From Magicicada septendecula (taxonomy: Eukaryota; Arthropoda; Insecta; Hemiptera; Cicadidae), in contig CM068375.1 of assembly GCA_034769895.1 (NCBI GenBank), forward strand, positions 256,287,542 through 256,351,541: a stretch of 64,000 nt of DNA, given 5' to 3'. Positions 1 through 12,638 of the stretch are shown piece by piece. The position numbers were made by a program, and so were the translations under genes. Under the pieces are notes generated by a model that was given only the letters and a program-made list of their open reading frames with translations, did no database searches and had not been told where the DNA came from. The first letter of the stretch is position 1, and each line of letters begins with the position of its first letter.

Positions 1-66
1 AACCAAGGAATCTACACATCAAAATTTTAGTTCAACAAAAATATTAATCAAACACAATTCTTAACA
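1..66 (+). repeat. 3' end of BEL/Pao 5' LTR
   Basis: These bases match 24275-24340 with three differences and end in the same TTAACA. The window therefore begins inside the upstream LTR. Confidence 0.85.
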
Positions 67-71
67 TTTTT

Positions 72-89
72 TGGTCACTCCGGGCCTGG
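72..89 (+). other. Putative primer-binding site of the BEL/Pao element
   Basis: TGGTCACTCCGGGCCTGG begins five bases after the LTR end. A TGG start just inside the 5' LTR is what a tRNA primer site looks like. The tRNA was not identified. Confidence 0.55.
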
Positions 90-443
90 ATTTATCATTC
101 AATCTTCTTTACAACCTTATACCTTGCGAAGCGGCTTCTCACTTAATCATTTTTTACTCCAATTTCTGGCCATCACAGGCGATTCAGTATGTTCACTGAT
201 CCGACCGTGTCGGTACTTATTTTGACACTTCTTTCGTCGCTGAGATTGGACTCCATAGACAGCACCACAGTACATAAAAAATCCACGTGTTAACGCCTAC
301 ACGCCAGGTTTTGAGCAGTTTCAAGTTGAGAGTACTCATCCATCCAGTCCGTGCGTGTCTACCATCTGCTGCACGACCTCAACGCTGCAAGACATCTAAC
401 CGAACACACGACATCAACCTCATCAGTAAAAGGTGTGTAAAAC

Positions 444-1343
444 ATGACGGAAGAAAGTTTAAGAATGTTAGTTAAAAAGAGAGGCGGCTTAAAGTCTGCC
501 ATAGTGAGAATTAATTCCGCAGTAGTTAACTTTGATAAAAATAGCAATACCAAGCATTTTCTAACTGTAAGACTTGAATGTTTAAAAAGTTTGTCAATAA
601 AATACGATGAGGTCCAGTCTGAGATCGAACTAATTTCTAGAGACATAAATGCTGCCCAAGAGGACAGAGTCGAGGTTGAAGAGCTTTTATATTCAACCGA
701 GGCTAAGATTTTACAACTATTAGACACTTTCAACATCCAGACTGAATCTCAGACATTAAGTAGTAACATTCAATTAAAACCTATCAAGCTGCCTTGCTTC
801 ACAGGTAACATTCTCGAATGGCAGCACTTCTATTCGATATTTTTAGACTTGGTGGATGCTAGATCAGACTTAACCTCAGTGCAAAAATTACACTACTTAT
901 ATTCATCTCTCAAAAATGAACCACTAGATTTAATCAAGGCTTTGCCTATTTGTAACGAAAATTATTCAATAGCGTTAAGTTTGCTGTCTGCTAGATATGA
1001 CAATAAATTCATATTAGCTAAATATTATATTCAAAATTTATTAGAAGTAAAATCTACAACTAAGGACTCTGTACAGAGCTTAGCAGAATTTACAAATGCC
1101 ATAACGTCTTCTGTCAATTCTCTGACAGCCATGCAATTGTCAGTGGATTCATTTGAACTTATTGTCATACAGCTCTTGTCAACAAAACTTGATCATTCCA
1201 CCTTTAAACTATGGAAAGAATCTAGAGATTCTGAAAATCTTCCCAATTTTCAGAATTTTTTACAATTTCTAAATGCCCATAGGCAACTATTAGAAAACAC
1301 GTTATGCTGGAGGCTGAACAGCAGCTTAACAAACCGACTCTAA
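444..1343 (+). pseudogene. BEL/Pao gag-like coding remnant
   Basis: A long open stretch starts with ATG 44 codons' distance after the leader and encodes about 300 residues, with an N-terminal helical part followed by a segment containing LPCFTGNILEWQHFYSIF, typical of BEL/Pao Gag (the DUF1759 region, F.G...EW..F...F). It would form the capsid-like shell protein of the element in its active state. It lies directly upstream of the zinc-knuckle/protease part. It is a fossil within a broken element. Confidence 0.85.
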
Positions 1344-1993
1344 AATTTAACCATAAGTCTGAAAAATCTAAGTTACGAAACTCTGCTAGCAGCACTGTAT
1401 TTAAAAGCTATCATTCTACTTCAAATAATTATTCATGCCTATACTGCAAGGCAAGTCACCCAATTTATATGTGTGACAAATTTCGCAATTTGAGCGTATC
1501 GGAACGAGGGCAATTTATTTTAAAGCACAAATGCTGCACTAATTGTTTGAGACCAGATCATTTTTCTCCTAATTGTAAGGTCAAGCAGTCGTGTAAGGTC
1601 TGTTCCAAACGGCACCATACATTACTTCATATGAATAAGGAGTTAAATTACAGTCCTGCCAACAGTAGTAATTACTGCTCATTTAAACTGCAATCAGCGA
1701 ACAATGTTATCTTATCTACAGCTGTCGTATTTGTTATCGACCGTGCTGGTAACAAGCAGCTTGCGCGAATCCTCCTAGATGCAGGATCGCAAGTTAATTT
1801 TTGTACTGCATCATTTGCAAAAAAATTGCAACTTAATTTAACCAAATCTAATATACCAATCTCAGGTATTAATAATGCAACATGTTGCGCTACTAATTTG
1901 GTATCAGTTTGTATTGCTTCCCGTTATCAAAATTTTACTTTTAATGCTCAATGGTCAGTGTTATCTACTTTGACCCATAAACTTCCAACATAA
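1304..1993 (+). pseudogene. BEL/Pao zinc-knuckle and aspartic protease remnant
   Basis: Cysteine/histidine-rich knuckles are visible around residues 46-105 (CLYCKASHPIYMC, CTNCLRPDHFSPNC and CKVCSKRHHTLLH), which bind nucleic acid in this family. They are followed by a retropepsin-type motif, LLDAGSQVNF, where DAG/DSG is the catalytic loop. Protease-like sequence continues beyond this stretch up to the inserted LTR at 2079 and resumes at 6872. The part is broken. Confidence 0.85.
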
Positions 1994-2810
1994 TCTTTTG
2001 ACGTAAGCATTTTAATATCCCAGATAATATTTTCCTTGCTGACCCAAATTTTAATGTATCAGCTGACATAGACATATTTGTGACAGTACGAAAATCTTGA
2101 TGTCAGAATTATGGTATGAGTGGTAACAAATTATCGTATTTTATTGTATTACACACACATACATGGAGAGAACGAGTTCCCTTTGTAAAGAGACAACGAC
2201 GCAGATTCTAATAGATCAAAACGATTCCAAGGTCAGGAGCAGACGTGCGGAGACGAACATACAAAATGGCCATCCAAGTGGAAGTAGATTGTAAATAGCC
2301 ACTCTCATTGGTCCAGAAGACGGGACGTCATTAAAATCAGTGATGACCTAACAAACAATGACATGACAGCAGGGTGTGAGCCAATTTAAAACAAAAGACA
2401 GTGACGTGGATGCGCTAACACATACGCAAAATATGTGCTTTGCATCCCCCCAGTCAGCATCAGACCATCAAGGCGTCAACACGCTGTGAAAATCGCCGGC
2501 ATTTATTGCCAGCAAAAGTGTTTCTTGATCAAACTAACAATGTGGTAACATATAATGATAACTCTTTATCAGAAGTCTCAAAGTAACTAGTCATAATGTA
2601 AATTAGAATCAGTGCAACCAAGGAGATCTCTGGGACGATCGGCCGAACACCTGCCTGACCATGATTGCAATATAAGGACAGCGGAGACTTTACAACGCAG
2701 ATACAGGAAAGTCCAACTATTTCACTATTCCAATCTTTATTCTTAAAGTTGAGCTCAAAATTACTAAAATTCAAATGTATGTGTAAAATCAATTTTAGCG
2801 AAATGAGTGG

Positions 2811-2834
2811 GTGTGTGTGTGTGTGTGTGTGTGT
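2811..2834. repeat. (GT)n microsatellite in the LTR
   Basis: A GT dinucleotide run. Other LTRs of this family carry GT- or GA-rich runs at a comparable relative place. Confidence 0.85.
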
Positions 2835-3101
2835 ATGGGCCGTACTAGTACATATAAATAATGTTTCTATGAGACGTTGATTTGTGTTCTGTTAAAAATA
2901 AGAATTGATCAATTATAAGGTAATATGGGCAGTTGCAGTAAATTATAAATTCAATAACAAGATTAATACCTGAATAATAGAAAATAACAGAACTGTAATA
3001 TAGCGGAATATGTGTCCGCCATTTTGTTAGTTGAGTATAAGGATTCCATTTTGTTCTATTGCTGTTGATGTCTATATTGATTTTCTATGTTATTAAAAGA
3101 C

Positions 3102-3102
<1 letters not shown>

Positions 3103-3137
<35 letters not shown>
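3103..3137. repeat. (TA)n microsatellite, left half
   Basis: An uninterrupted TA run ends exactly where the insertion 3138-6631 starts. The run resumes at 6632, so the insertion went into a TA microsatellite. Confidence 0.85.
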
Positions 3138-3140
<3 letters not shown>

Positions 3141-6100
3141 AGCGTGACAGAAAATCCACTACATTTTAAGTCATGTGAAATCATAAAGTTTAATTACACC
3201 AACAAATGTTATAATAATATTGAATGACATTTAAATAAATCAGAGGAATGAACCACAATAAGATAAAAATCCTCACTACATAATATATAAAAACCACTGT
3301 TAAAAGAAACCAAAGAAAGTATTGAAGCAACTCATCAACTCATAGTATAATACCAGTAAGTTACCCAGGAAGCTCAGAGCAGTAAACCAGTTATATTAGA
3401 CTATATCAAAGAAAAAGAGACTCAATTAAAGGGTGGTGAAGACCAAATACCCCAAAAACAAGAAGAGGGAAGAATAAAGTTTGTGAACAGGAAGAAAACA
3501 ATACCCTGAAACCTGTATAGAAGAATAAAGTCAGTTCAGTGAATAAATTAAATACTCGAAACTAAACCTCAGTCGTGATAACACCAAGTACCTTGGTTTA
3601 CCCAAGATCGGAAGGAAGAACAGAAGAGTGAAGACTAGACGAGGGACAAGAATGAAGACTAGAAGAGGGACAAGAATGAATACCAGAAGGAAGATATGAA
3701 GAAGGAAAAGAAGGAAGACAGGAGGAGAGGAAGAAATAGTATGAAAGAAACACCGTAGTAAAACCTATTATTATATAAACTACTATCAATCCCAAACCCA
3801 CAAAAACTATGCAAAAGAAAGTATAACATACCCAAAAGCTTATAAAATGTAATTATTGAGAAAACTAAAGTGCTGTATAGCGTTATAAGAAGTGCACCGG
3901 CTAAAGCTATTGTGTAATAAAGAAATAAACTAGTCTTAACGGTCCATGATTACTAAAGGTCTGGTCTGAGATAATCAGACTCAAAATATCAGAACCAACA
4001 GTGAAAGTGAATTTGTGTAAGTGTTTTTTAAAAAAAAAAGCAATAAACTTAAAGTTGGTGATACTATAACTTAGTAGTATGCTATATCACAACTTTAAAA
4101 TCTAAACAATAAACAGCATAATAAAATAATAAAATGGAAGGTTTCCAGTATTTTATTATTTTAATGTAAATCTTTATTTACAAGACATTTGTAAAAAATG
4201 ATAATAAATAAAGTATGGGAGTTGGTATTTGCTGATGTGGGGGATCGCAGTGGTGATGGTTTGAACCAGAAAGGACTGGTACTAATATAGTATGAATAAG
4301 TGTAACATGTTTAAATAGACTGTTATTTCACAATCCTAAAATCAATGTGTTAAATAAATGTATTTGTAAGGTTTATTAGAAAATAAGATTTATGTTATGT
4401 GTTTTAAAAAGAATTATGTTTGATAAATAATAACCTACATACCAGTAATAATGTTCTAAAAGGTATGCTATGTTAGCTCAAAAATAGTTGAAAGATATAT
4501 GTTCAAACCATATCTGCAATGTGTTCAATTGTGCAGATTGCTGAACCATGTTCATAATTATTTATTTTAAATATGTAATGTTAATTAACTACTACACAAT
4601 ACAATAAGTTATAAATCATGTTATTTTAATATAATTGTAATTATGTAAAGTCAGAGGAGGAATTAAGTTTAAATTATTTGAGAAAGAAAGAAATATAAAA
4701 TTCTAAAATCTAGGCCATTTGGGTGAAATCAGAGAACCAATATAAAATAGTATAATTCACTTATAAATCCTGTAAACTACCCAGATTTATATAAGATAAC
4801 ACAATTAACCACTACTAGGAATGATCCTATGAATTAAAATGACAATAAGGAAATATACCTTAACATTTTGTAAATTGTCAAAATATATAAATTAATTAAT
4901 TTTAAAGAGCAATGTCAAATTTACAAATTAACACAAAAAACCAGTTCAAAGGTGTAATTTATATGTATTTTAAGGAAAGGGAGAGTAATATGACTAATTA
5001 AAATTTATTATAATAATATTAATAATATTTAAAATGGAAGGAATTTTGTATAAAGACGGAAATCCAATTTTGAGCCTATATTTCCAAAGTGTGAACAAAA
5101 TTTGTTAATTTCCACAAAATGTCTACAGATATGGACTATAATACATCAATTTAAAGGGAATGAGATGATTAAACCAATAATAAGGTTAGTAATTCATAAA
5201 AGTAAGGAATAAAATAGAAAAATTCCATATATAATGTAATATTTTCTAATGTGTATGGAAGTCGAAAAATTTTAACAATACTTTTTCAAGGATTAACTGG
5301 GCAAGATTTATGACCAAGTTAATTAGTCTTTTGTTGAATATATAGCTGAATAGGTGTGTGAAAAAAACGTTCTTAAAATCGAGTCGAACATGATGCTAGC
5401 GTTTAGCCATTGAAATCAGTGAACGAGAGTTAGACAAATTAAACATTTTTTGAAGCCAATACTATAAAAACATTCACGACAATAGTGAAAACAAACCTCT
5501 AACTTCACTATACGAGTGACAGTAAACGGTAAAACATTATATTTCAACTGATTCACTTTACAAACCTCACCGTAACTTGAAAAAACTTAACCCCAGAAGG
5601 GAAAACAGACAAAATAACCAAATTAACACAAGTTTACACGGAACACTTCACCAGAATACACCAACTAACTTAACAGACATATTACACCAGTGCGGGAAGA
5701 TTTTAGACATTCACAAAGGTAATTTTATCGTGATTTTGGGACATGCCGAGTTCACAGTAACTACGCAAGAAATAGTAGCGGCCATCTTTTAATTCTACAG
5801 AGACCGCCTTCACGATTTCGCAGTGACGTCATCGTCTGCGTATGGTTTGACAGCATTCATTTACATTACATAGTGGAATTATTTAAATACTATTGAATAG
5901 TAATTATTGTATTAATATCTTTAATTGTTAACGTTATACTTTCTCGTCACCCTTCTCTGACTATTAATCCTAATCGCTCAAAGAACCTGTCTTTAATATA
6001 ATATAACATAAAATTTTGTTCTGTATGACACAATCGATAATTCCTGAGACAGAGTCGATAATTGCTCTCCATCGATAAAATATCGATTATTTATTTAAAA

Positions 6101-6631
6101 TTGTCAATAAATCTTTATATTTCCATTATTTTGTATCTGTACTTATTTCACAGGGTAATTTAAGGGTATTTATAAGGCTGAAGGTATTAAGTGAGAAGAA
6201 TATATTCTATTTTGAACAAGATATTGGACCAGTCAGGAAAGTCATCAATCGATTATTACCTGGAGTTAATCTATTTAACTCCAGACTTGGTGCAAATCTT
6301 CAAGAAGTGCTCGACGGTCAATAAATACCTACCTGTTATTAAAATTTTACCAGAACCTTTTAAAAAACAGATTTATCTATTATACATACCTCTATAAAAA
6401 TAAACAAAATTATTTTATTATTTGAAAATTCTATTATTCTTGAATTTTCCCTTTTATTTTTATTCTTTTGTAACGACCGGCATACAGCGGTCTGGTGACC
6501 AAGTGGCTAGCCCAAACAGTGGGGCTTGATCAGATTATAGCCACACATACAGGGGTCCTGTTACAAAGTGACGAACCCAACACGGGGTTTTAAGGAAGAA
6601 GGCAGTACCCGATAGGTCACGTCTTGTTACA
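3138..6631. mobile_element. Unclassified TG...CA-bounded insertion inside a TA microsatellite
   Basis: The segment starts TGTAGCGTGAC and ends TTGTTACA, with TA repeats on both flanks, so LTR-type termini with a TA-rich target duplication are likely but the duplication cannot be resolved. It is about 3.5 kb and AT-rich, with only short ORFs (for example 5577-5792, 71 codons, no recognised domain). A 3' segment near 6471-6630 contains TGTAACGACCGG and GC-richer sequence. No repeated ends were found by eye. It could be a long solo LTR, a pol-less LTR element or a fragment. Family unknown. Confidence 0.45.
3598..3742 (+). repeat. Purine-rich tract with two ~26-bp repeat units
   Basis: Almost only A and G for 145 bases. 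The unit GAAGACTAGA(C/A)GAGGGACAAG occurs twice (about 3631 and 3655). The complementary ORF on the other strand (3598-3801) is a low-complexity Ser/Pro product of this tract and not a gene. Confidence 0.7.
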
Positions 6632-6654
6632 ATATATATATATATATATATATG
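6632..6654. repeat. (TA)n microsatellite, right half
   Basis: Continuation of the TA run at 3103-3137, separated from it by the insertion 3138-6631. Confidence 0.8.
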
Positions 6655-6871
6655 CGCTGTCTGATTTCATTATTCCGCACAATAGTCCTGTCTCTGACAA
6701 TCGCTTAATCGAATCCTGGGACCCGAACATAAAATTTTTGAATCACGAAGTTGGCACTACAAGATGGCCGCCGAACCAGTATGAAGTACACAATAATTAT
6801 GGTAATGAAAAGTAAACACCAAAACAAACAATTACAACACCTAAATATAATTGTTTTAAACGTAACATATT

Positions 6872-8351
6872 GTTGGGAGCGCAGTTTTATTTAGACTTGA
6901 TTCAAGCTAACAAATATGTTCGTGGTCCTAACTTTCCTGTCATACAAGAAACTAAGTTAGGCTACATTCTAGCCGGCAATTTGCCTAAGCATTGTCATTT
7001 AAAGGGTCCTGCTGTTTCGTTTTTGGCAAGAAACGACGATGATCAAATTCTAGCGTCTCTTGAGAAGTTTTGGGAGACTGAAACCGTTTTTGATAATGCA
7101 CCCATTGTTAACGACTCAGTTTGCGAAGAACATTTTGTTAAATCTACTAATCGTAATAATGAAGGCAGATTGTCGTTTCACTGCCATTTGTCTCTGATAA
7201 TGCCCAGCTGGGTGATTCCTATGCTACCGCTGAAGCGAGATTTTTAAGTTTAGAACGCAGATTCAAGCATGATGCTGATCTTGCGCGTGAATATGCAAAT
7301 TTCATACAGGAATATAAGGATCTTGGCCACATGACGCTGGTTGAACATTGTTCTGTTGATTCCAAGTTTTCAAATACCTACTATTTACCTTATCATGCCG
7401 TTTTTACATGCCGTTTTTAAACATTCTAGTTCCACGACCAAGCTTCGCGTCGTTTTTGATGGTTCTGCTAAAACTAGCAATGGTCTAGCTCTCAATGATA
7501 TTTTGTTAGTGGGCCCAAATGTCCAGCAAGATCTTTTCTCCATTATTTTGCGATTTCGTACACACAATTATGTTCTAATCGCTGACATCGAGAAGATGTA
7601 TCGGCAAATTCCAGTTTCTGATAACGATTGTCATTACCAACGTATTCTATGGCGTGATTCTTCGCTTGAACAATTTAAACATTTCGTGCTGCGAACTGTA
7701 ACATACGGTACTGCCAGCGCTTCATTCTTGGCATTTCCTGACGCTGCTTCAGCTATAATTAATGATTTTTATGTCGATGATTTGTTGACCGGTGCAGACA
7801 CCATTTCTAATTTGATCAAATTAAAATCTGACTTAAGTACGTTGTTGAGTGAATATGGGTTTACTCTACATAAATGGGCCTCAAATGAACCAAATGTAGT
7901 CACTGATCATAGTAATTTATCACTTCCGCTAAACAAACAAGGCAATGTGCGTACGTTGGGCATTCTTTGGAACAACTCTGCAGATTCATTCATGTTTGAC
8001 ATCAAGTCATTTCCAGTTGATTCAAGTATTTCTAAGAGAAGAATCCTGTCAATTATAGCGGGTATCTACGACCCATTGGGACTTATTGGTCCAATTGTTT
8101 TCCTTTACAAACAGTTTATGCAGCAACTGTGGTTGTGCAATCTTGGATGGGATGAGCCAATTTCTGAGCAATTATATTCGTATTGGCGTTCATTATTCGA
8201 CAAGTTGTATTTAATTGGTGAAATTATTGTTCCACGCTCCATACGCAGCAAGTCTGAGCCCAAGTTAATTGAATTACATGGATTCGCGGATGCCTCTGAA
8301 AAGGGTTATGGATGTTGCATTTACATTATAGAGTTATTTATCAAGATTTAA
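6872..8351 (+). pseudogene. BEL/Pao protease end, reverse transcriptase and RNase H start, remnant
   Basis: The left part reads GAQFYLDLIQANKYVRG and TKLGYILAG, the classic end of BEL/Pao protease/spacer (LLGA..F..L..., TKLGW.V.G). From about 7420 comes reverse transcriptase with RVVFDGSAK, LIADIEKMYRQI and the catalytic box FYVDDLLTGA. The stretch IYDPLGLIGPIVF and the motif ELHGFADASEKGYG (start of RNase H) follow. This polymerase would copy the element RNA into DNA in the particle. The region is broken in several places. Confidence 0.9.
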
Positions 8352-8384
8352 TGGCCTCTTGTCACCTTTTGTGTTCTAAATCTC

Positions 8385-9598
8385 GTGTGGCTCCACTTTG
8401 ACAGGTTTCACTACCCCGCAATGAGCTCTGTGCTTGTTTGTTGTTATCGCGGCTTCTATTCAAGGTCACCTCTGCTCTCCGTTCCTTTGTCAATAGCGTA
8501 CACCTATACTCCGATTCCATGGTATCTCTTTATTGGATTCATGCTCAGTCTTCTAGGTGGAAGACCTACGTCGCTTATCGTGTTGCTGAGATTCAGCGTC
8601 TCACTGAAACCCACACATGGCATCATATCGATTCGCAACATAATCCTGCTGACATTATTTCTAGAGGATGTCACCCTGACGTTTTACGCAATTGTTCGCT
8701 TTGGTGGCATGGTCCTACTTGTCTGTCTCAATCTTCTGAGCCCAATGTTTTTTCACCTTCTAATGTGCCGCTTCCTGAATGTTCCGTTGAGGAGAAACAA
8801 ACCTCCAAGCTTTCTCTAATTTCTACCTTACCTACTGATCTCTCTAAGGACTTTTCCTCGTTGCACCGACTGACCCGCGTGTACACTTATTCTTTTCGAT
8901 TTATCAAAAATGCTAGATCCTCAAAGGCAGAGAAAATTTCGGGAGTTCTCACCCCTACTGAAATTCATTCTACACTTAACTTTTTCATAAAGCAATCCCA
9001 GTCGGTCCATTTCGCTACTGAGCTCAATTGCCTTCGAAATGGAGCTTCTGTCTCTATTAGGAGTAAACTGTCTTCTCTTGACCCATTTCTTGATGAGTTC
9101 GGCATCATGCGTGTCGGCGGACGTCTACAGCAGTCGCAGTTACCCTATGATAATAAGCATCCTACTGTTTTGCATCCTTCGGCTCACATCACTCGCCTCA
9201 TAATTGAGAGTGAGCATATTCGACTTCTCCATGCTGGTGCTCAACTTGTCCATCATTCACTTCGTCGACGCTGGTGGATTATTAACGCCAAGATAGTAAT
9301 TCGTTCCATCATTCGTAGATGCGTCAAATGTCTCAGATTTAATATTAAATATCAAGTTCAAAGGCTTGGTGTCTTGCCATCTCCTAGGGTTACTCCCTCC
9401 AGGCCATTTTTATTTTGTGCAGTAGATTATGGTGGTCCCTTCATGATCCGTTATGGCGGGCAGAGATCTAGGACTCTGTCCAAGTCATATGTGTCTCTAT
9501 TCATTTGCTTAGCCACTAGGGCCATTCATTTGGAATTGGTTTCCGACCTTCACAGCCAATGCTTTTATAGCCGCCTTACGTCGCTTCATGGCCCGTAG
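8385..9598 (+). pseudogene. BEL/Pao RNase H end and integrase N-terminal remnant
   Basis: The stretch contains LYSDSMVSLYWI (RNase H), HNPADIISRGCHPD and WWHGP, all typical of BEL/Pao. An integrase zinc-binding region follows (HAGAQLVHHSLRRRWWI, then RRCVKCLRFN), and the start of the catalytic core (AVDYGGPFMI; LATRAIHLELV). Integrase would join the DNA copy to the host chromosome. It belongs to the same broken pol as the segments on both sides. Confidence 0.88.
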
Positions 9599-10331
9599 GG
9601 GCATACCTAGCCAATTGTATTCTGACAATGGCACGAACTTTAGGAAGGCCCGCAACGTCTTGCGTGAGCTTTACAATCTCTGACATAACAAGGATGCCAC
9701 TTTAACAATTCAATCATTTGCAACTTCTCATGGTATTAAGTGGTCATTCATTCCTCCTTCGTCACCTCATTTTGGTGGGCTATGGGAGAGCGGTATAAAG
9801 AGCTTGAAATGTCATTTGCGCCGCGTTGTCGGCAAGTCTATACTCACATTTGAGGAGTTTACTACGGTTTTATCACAGGTAGAGGCCTGTCTAAATTCAC
9901 GTCCATTATTTGCCGTTTCATCGGATGTAAACGATCCAGTGCCACTTACCCCTGGCCACTTTTTAATCTGTGCACCATTAACGGCAATACCTGATCCTGA
10001 TTTGTCACACGTTCCTATCTCTCGTCTCGGCCGTTGGCAACTTCTCCAGAAGTTTGTCCAAGCTATCAGGAAATCATGGTCGCATGAATACCTACACCAA
10101 TTGCAACAGCGTCACAAATGTAAGTTCGCTAAAGAAAACGTCTCCATTGGTGACCTGGTCCTTCTAATCGAGGATAACTTGCCTCCATTAGCATGGAAAT
10201 TTGGGGTAATCACAGCCACATTTCCCGGACCAGACAATTTAATTAGGGTAGTTGACGTTCGTACGCCTGTTGGCACCTTTCGCAGACCAATTCACAAGTT
10301 ATGTTTGTTGCCAGCGCGGGACGAAACGTAG
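9599..10331 (+). pseudogene. BEL/Pao integrase C-terminal remnant
   Basis: Sequence encodes the end of the integrase core (SDNGTNF and the stretch FIPPSSPHFGGLWES) and, from 9804, the C-terminal region with LNSRPL, TPGHFLI and the DUF5641-like tail (APPLAWKFGVI type; VRTPVGTFRRPIHKLCLLP), which ends pol in BEL/Pao. A stop codon at 10329-10331 is the natural end. No ORF that looks like envelope follows. Confidence 0.87.
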
Positions 10332-10868
10332 ACACGATATTAATGTAACTACTTAGCACAACGTTATGTTTTATTTGGCCACGAGCTTTCATTACTTAAT
10401 TGTTTTATAGTTTGGCCGACTTCAATTATGGTGATATGTGCTGTCACAAACATTTTTTAACACGTTATATATTGATATTTCATTGTAGTGCATCTCATAT
10501 ATCAAATTCGCATGTATTTTGTAATTGTACAAACATGCATTATATTATTATATTTATACTTATTATATTGTCATTGTAGTGTACTGTACTTATTCTTGTA
10601 TTTACATGTATTGATAACTCTGTAAGACATATACTATGTCCTTTGTATATTCATATTTGCTATTGGTAGTGGTTTATGTATTATGTCTATTGATGGTGTT
10701 AGTTCTTATGTTATGTATTTTGTTGTATAATATTCACATGTATTTTGTAACTATACAAATCATGTATCATATTTATATGCATATTTGCTGCACATTTTTT
10801 ATTGATATTTGTGCATTGCTATTTCACTATTCTATGAATTTTCATGTGTTACTTGTAATTGCTCAACA
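10332..10868 (+). other. BEL/Pao 3' non-coding region with degenerate AT repeats, left part
   Basis: After pol there is T/A-rich sequence with loosely repeated units of the kind TGTATTTTGTAACTATACAA (10740-10760) and CATGTATTTTGTAATTGTAC (10509-10530). It resumes after the hAT insertion. No gene seen. Confidence 0.7.
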
Positions 10869-10876
10869 CATGCATT
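10869..10876. repeat. 8-bp target-site duplication of hAT-1, left
   Basis: CATGCATT immediately before the terminal inverted repeat; same octamer at 22888-22895. Confidence 0.93.
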
Positions 10877-10919
10877 CAGTAGCGTACCTAGGGGGGGCGA
10901 AGGGGGCGGCCGCCCCGGC

Positions 10920-12053
10920 CGCCGCTTGAAGGGGGGCGCCAAAATGCCAAAACATAGTTTTTATTTGTACTTTAGGACAACAATATAGGGTTAGGAGGAA
11001 ACATGCAATATAATGTACATGTTACAGAATGTGTTTTACAATAAAGTTATAATGAAATTTCATGTGGTCCCATGCATTGTTAGCTATTTTTAGCTCGTCG
11101 GGTCAGTCAACTGAAGCAAACGGACGGATATTCAGTGTTGCTGTAGACTTCGAGAGTGTCAGATCGTGATAGTGGCGGTGTTTTAAATAATTTTAAGTGC
11201 TAATTGTTTATCACATTACTTACTTCATCCAGGTAAGACTCGTCTATCATTTTCAGCTTGGAGGTGATTTTAATGCTACGAGTAATTACTATACCCACCG
11301 ACGCTGAATTACGCGGGAAATATATTAGTACACACCACGTGTTTTAGTGTACTTTGCGCTTGTTAACTAACAGAATGTCGGTAATTTATATGGTACCGGT
11401 AATTATAGTAATCTAAAAACCAGCGTGCCTGTCAAATAAAACTGCGTGTCAAATATTCGTGCGTTTGTTAATTAACCGTGTTAGTAATTACAGTAGGCCC
11501 TAATCTAAAACCAGCGTGTCTGTCCAATAAAACTGTGTCCGTTGTTCGTTTCAAAATATAACTTTAAGATAAGATATTATTCGTGCGTTTGTTAATTAAC
11601 CGTGTTAGTAATTAATTATAGAGATCGCAGTTTTTCTGTATGCGTCACATTTATAGAGATCTCAGTCACAGTCTCTCTGTATGCGTCAAAGTTATAATAT
11701 TTTTGTTAGCCTACGACGCATACCAGCCTTGACGAACACACACGGAACGAAACGAACATACGCGAAGCAGTCGGTATGCGTCAGGCGTTTACACGCTCAC
11801 ACAAATTTGCGCATACGTGTTTGTATGTATAAACGGAAGTTTGAAGATTACCGGTACCTTTTGTTTCCCACAGCGTAAAGTATAAATACGAGATTAAAAT
11901 GTAAGATATTACATTAAGAACAACTACATAATAGTTTCGCTAGTTTTGTTATACCGGTATTTAGGTATAGGCCTATAATTTTGTTTTCATATAGGCTAAC
12001 TTATAGTTCTTCTTATTCATTCATTTATCGAAAAGTCGCCGCAAAATGCTAAA
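10920..12053 (+). other. hAT-1 5' non-coding region with partial duplications
   Basis: No ORF of note. It contains a diverged direct duplication: the block CGTGCGTTTGTTAATTAACC is seen at about 11460 and again near 11582, each preceded by an AAACCAGCGTGYCTGTC-like block; a shorter duplication AGAGATC(G/T)CAGT...CTCTGTATGCGTCA follows near 11620-11690. These could be subterminal transposase-binding repeats. No gene is supported. Confidence 0.55.
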
Positions 12054-12057
12054 CCAT

Positions 12058-12593
12058 TGTAACAGTACATAAAGGCCCAATACTTTAATTATGGGATCTG
12101 AGGTTAAATTTTATGTTTTATTGTATAACTGTTAAATACAGAATGGTTAGGTCCATTGTCCCTCTGTAAAAAGGACAACGCAGATTCGGTGAGAGTAGTA
12201 CAATGCCAAGGTCATCGTTGGACGAGAAAAAGCCGGTAGAGGTAATGGCGGTGTATATGACGACGGACTATAAAGAAGAATTGTGATTGGGTTATAAAGC
12301 TGTTTCGTCATAAACTAAAGACAATGACGTATGAACCACAACGTACGTAACTAGGCGTTGTCCCATCGAACAAAGCCTGATGACGTCAAATGCACACACA
12401 CAAGCAAAAATTTGCAAACGCCTCTTTCTCAATTCAACGTAGTACTCCAAAGGGTCAGCAGCGATGTATCGCTGTCTGGTCAGTTTTGCCACAAAAGTTT
12501 AACATAATTATATTATAAAATAAAATTGTGATAGTGGAGCGGTAGAGGTTCAAGTTTGTTAACAGTCAGAAACATAAAATGTAGAATAAGTGC

Positions 12594-12638
<45 letters not shown>

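Larger units (their letters stand above)
2079..6867 (+). repeat. Solo LTR of the TGTAAC family in the BEL pol region, itself interrupted
   Basis: It starts TGTGACAGTAC and ends CGTAACA, flanked on both sides by TATT (2075-2078 and 6868-6871). The BEL protease reading runs up to one flank and continues from the other. The first ~220 bases align with the 5' LTR of the element at 12058 (shared blocks include CAACGACGCAGATTC versus CAACGCAGATTCGG). After removing the inserted segment 3138-6631 the unit is about 1.3 kb, the size of other family LTRs here. No coding capacity of its own. Confidence 0.75.

Noticed and set aside
10332-10868. Possible envelope gene after BEL/Pao pol
   Set aside because: Only short hydrophobic AT-repeat ORFs occur; no signal-peptide-plus-ectodomain structure.
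10636-10929. 97-aa hydrophobic ORF ending in an Ala-rich tail
   Set aside because: It reads through AT repeats into the GC-rich hAT end; the composition explains it.
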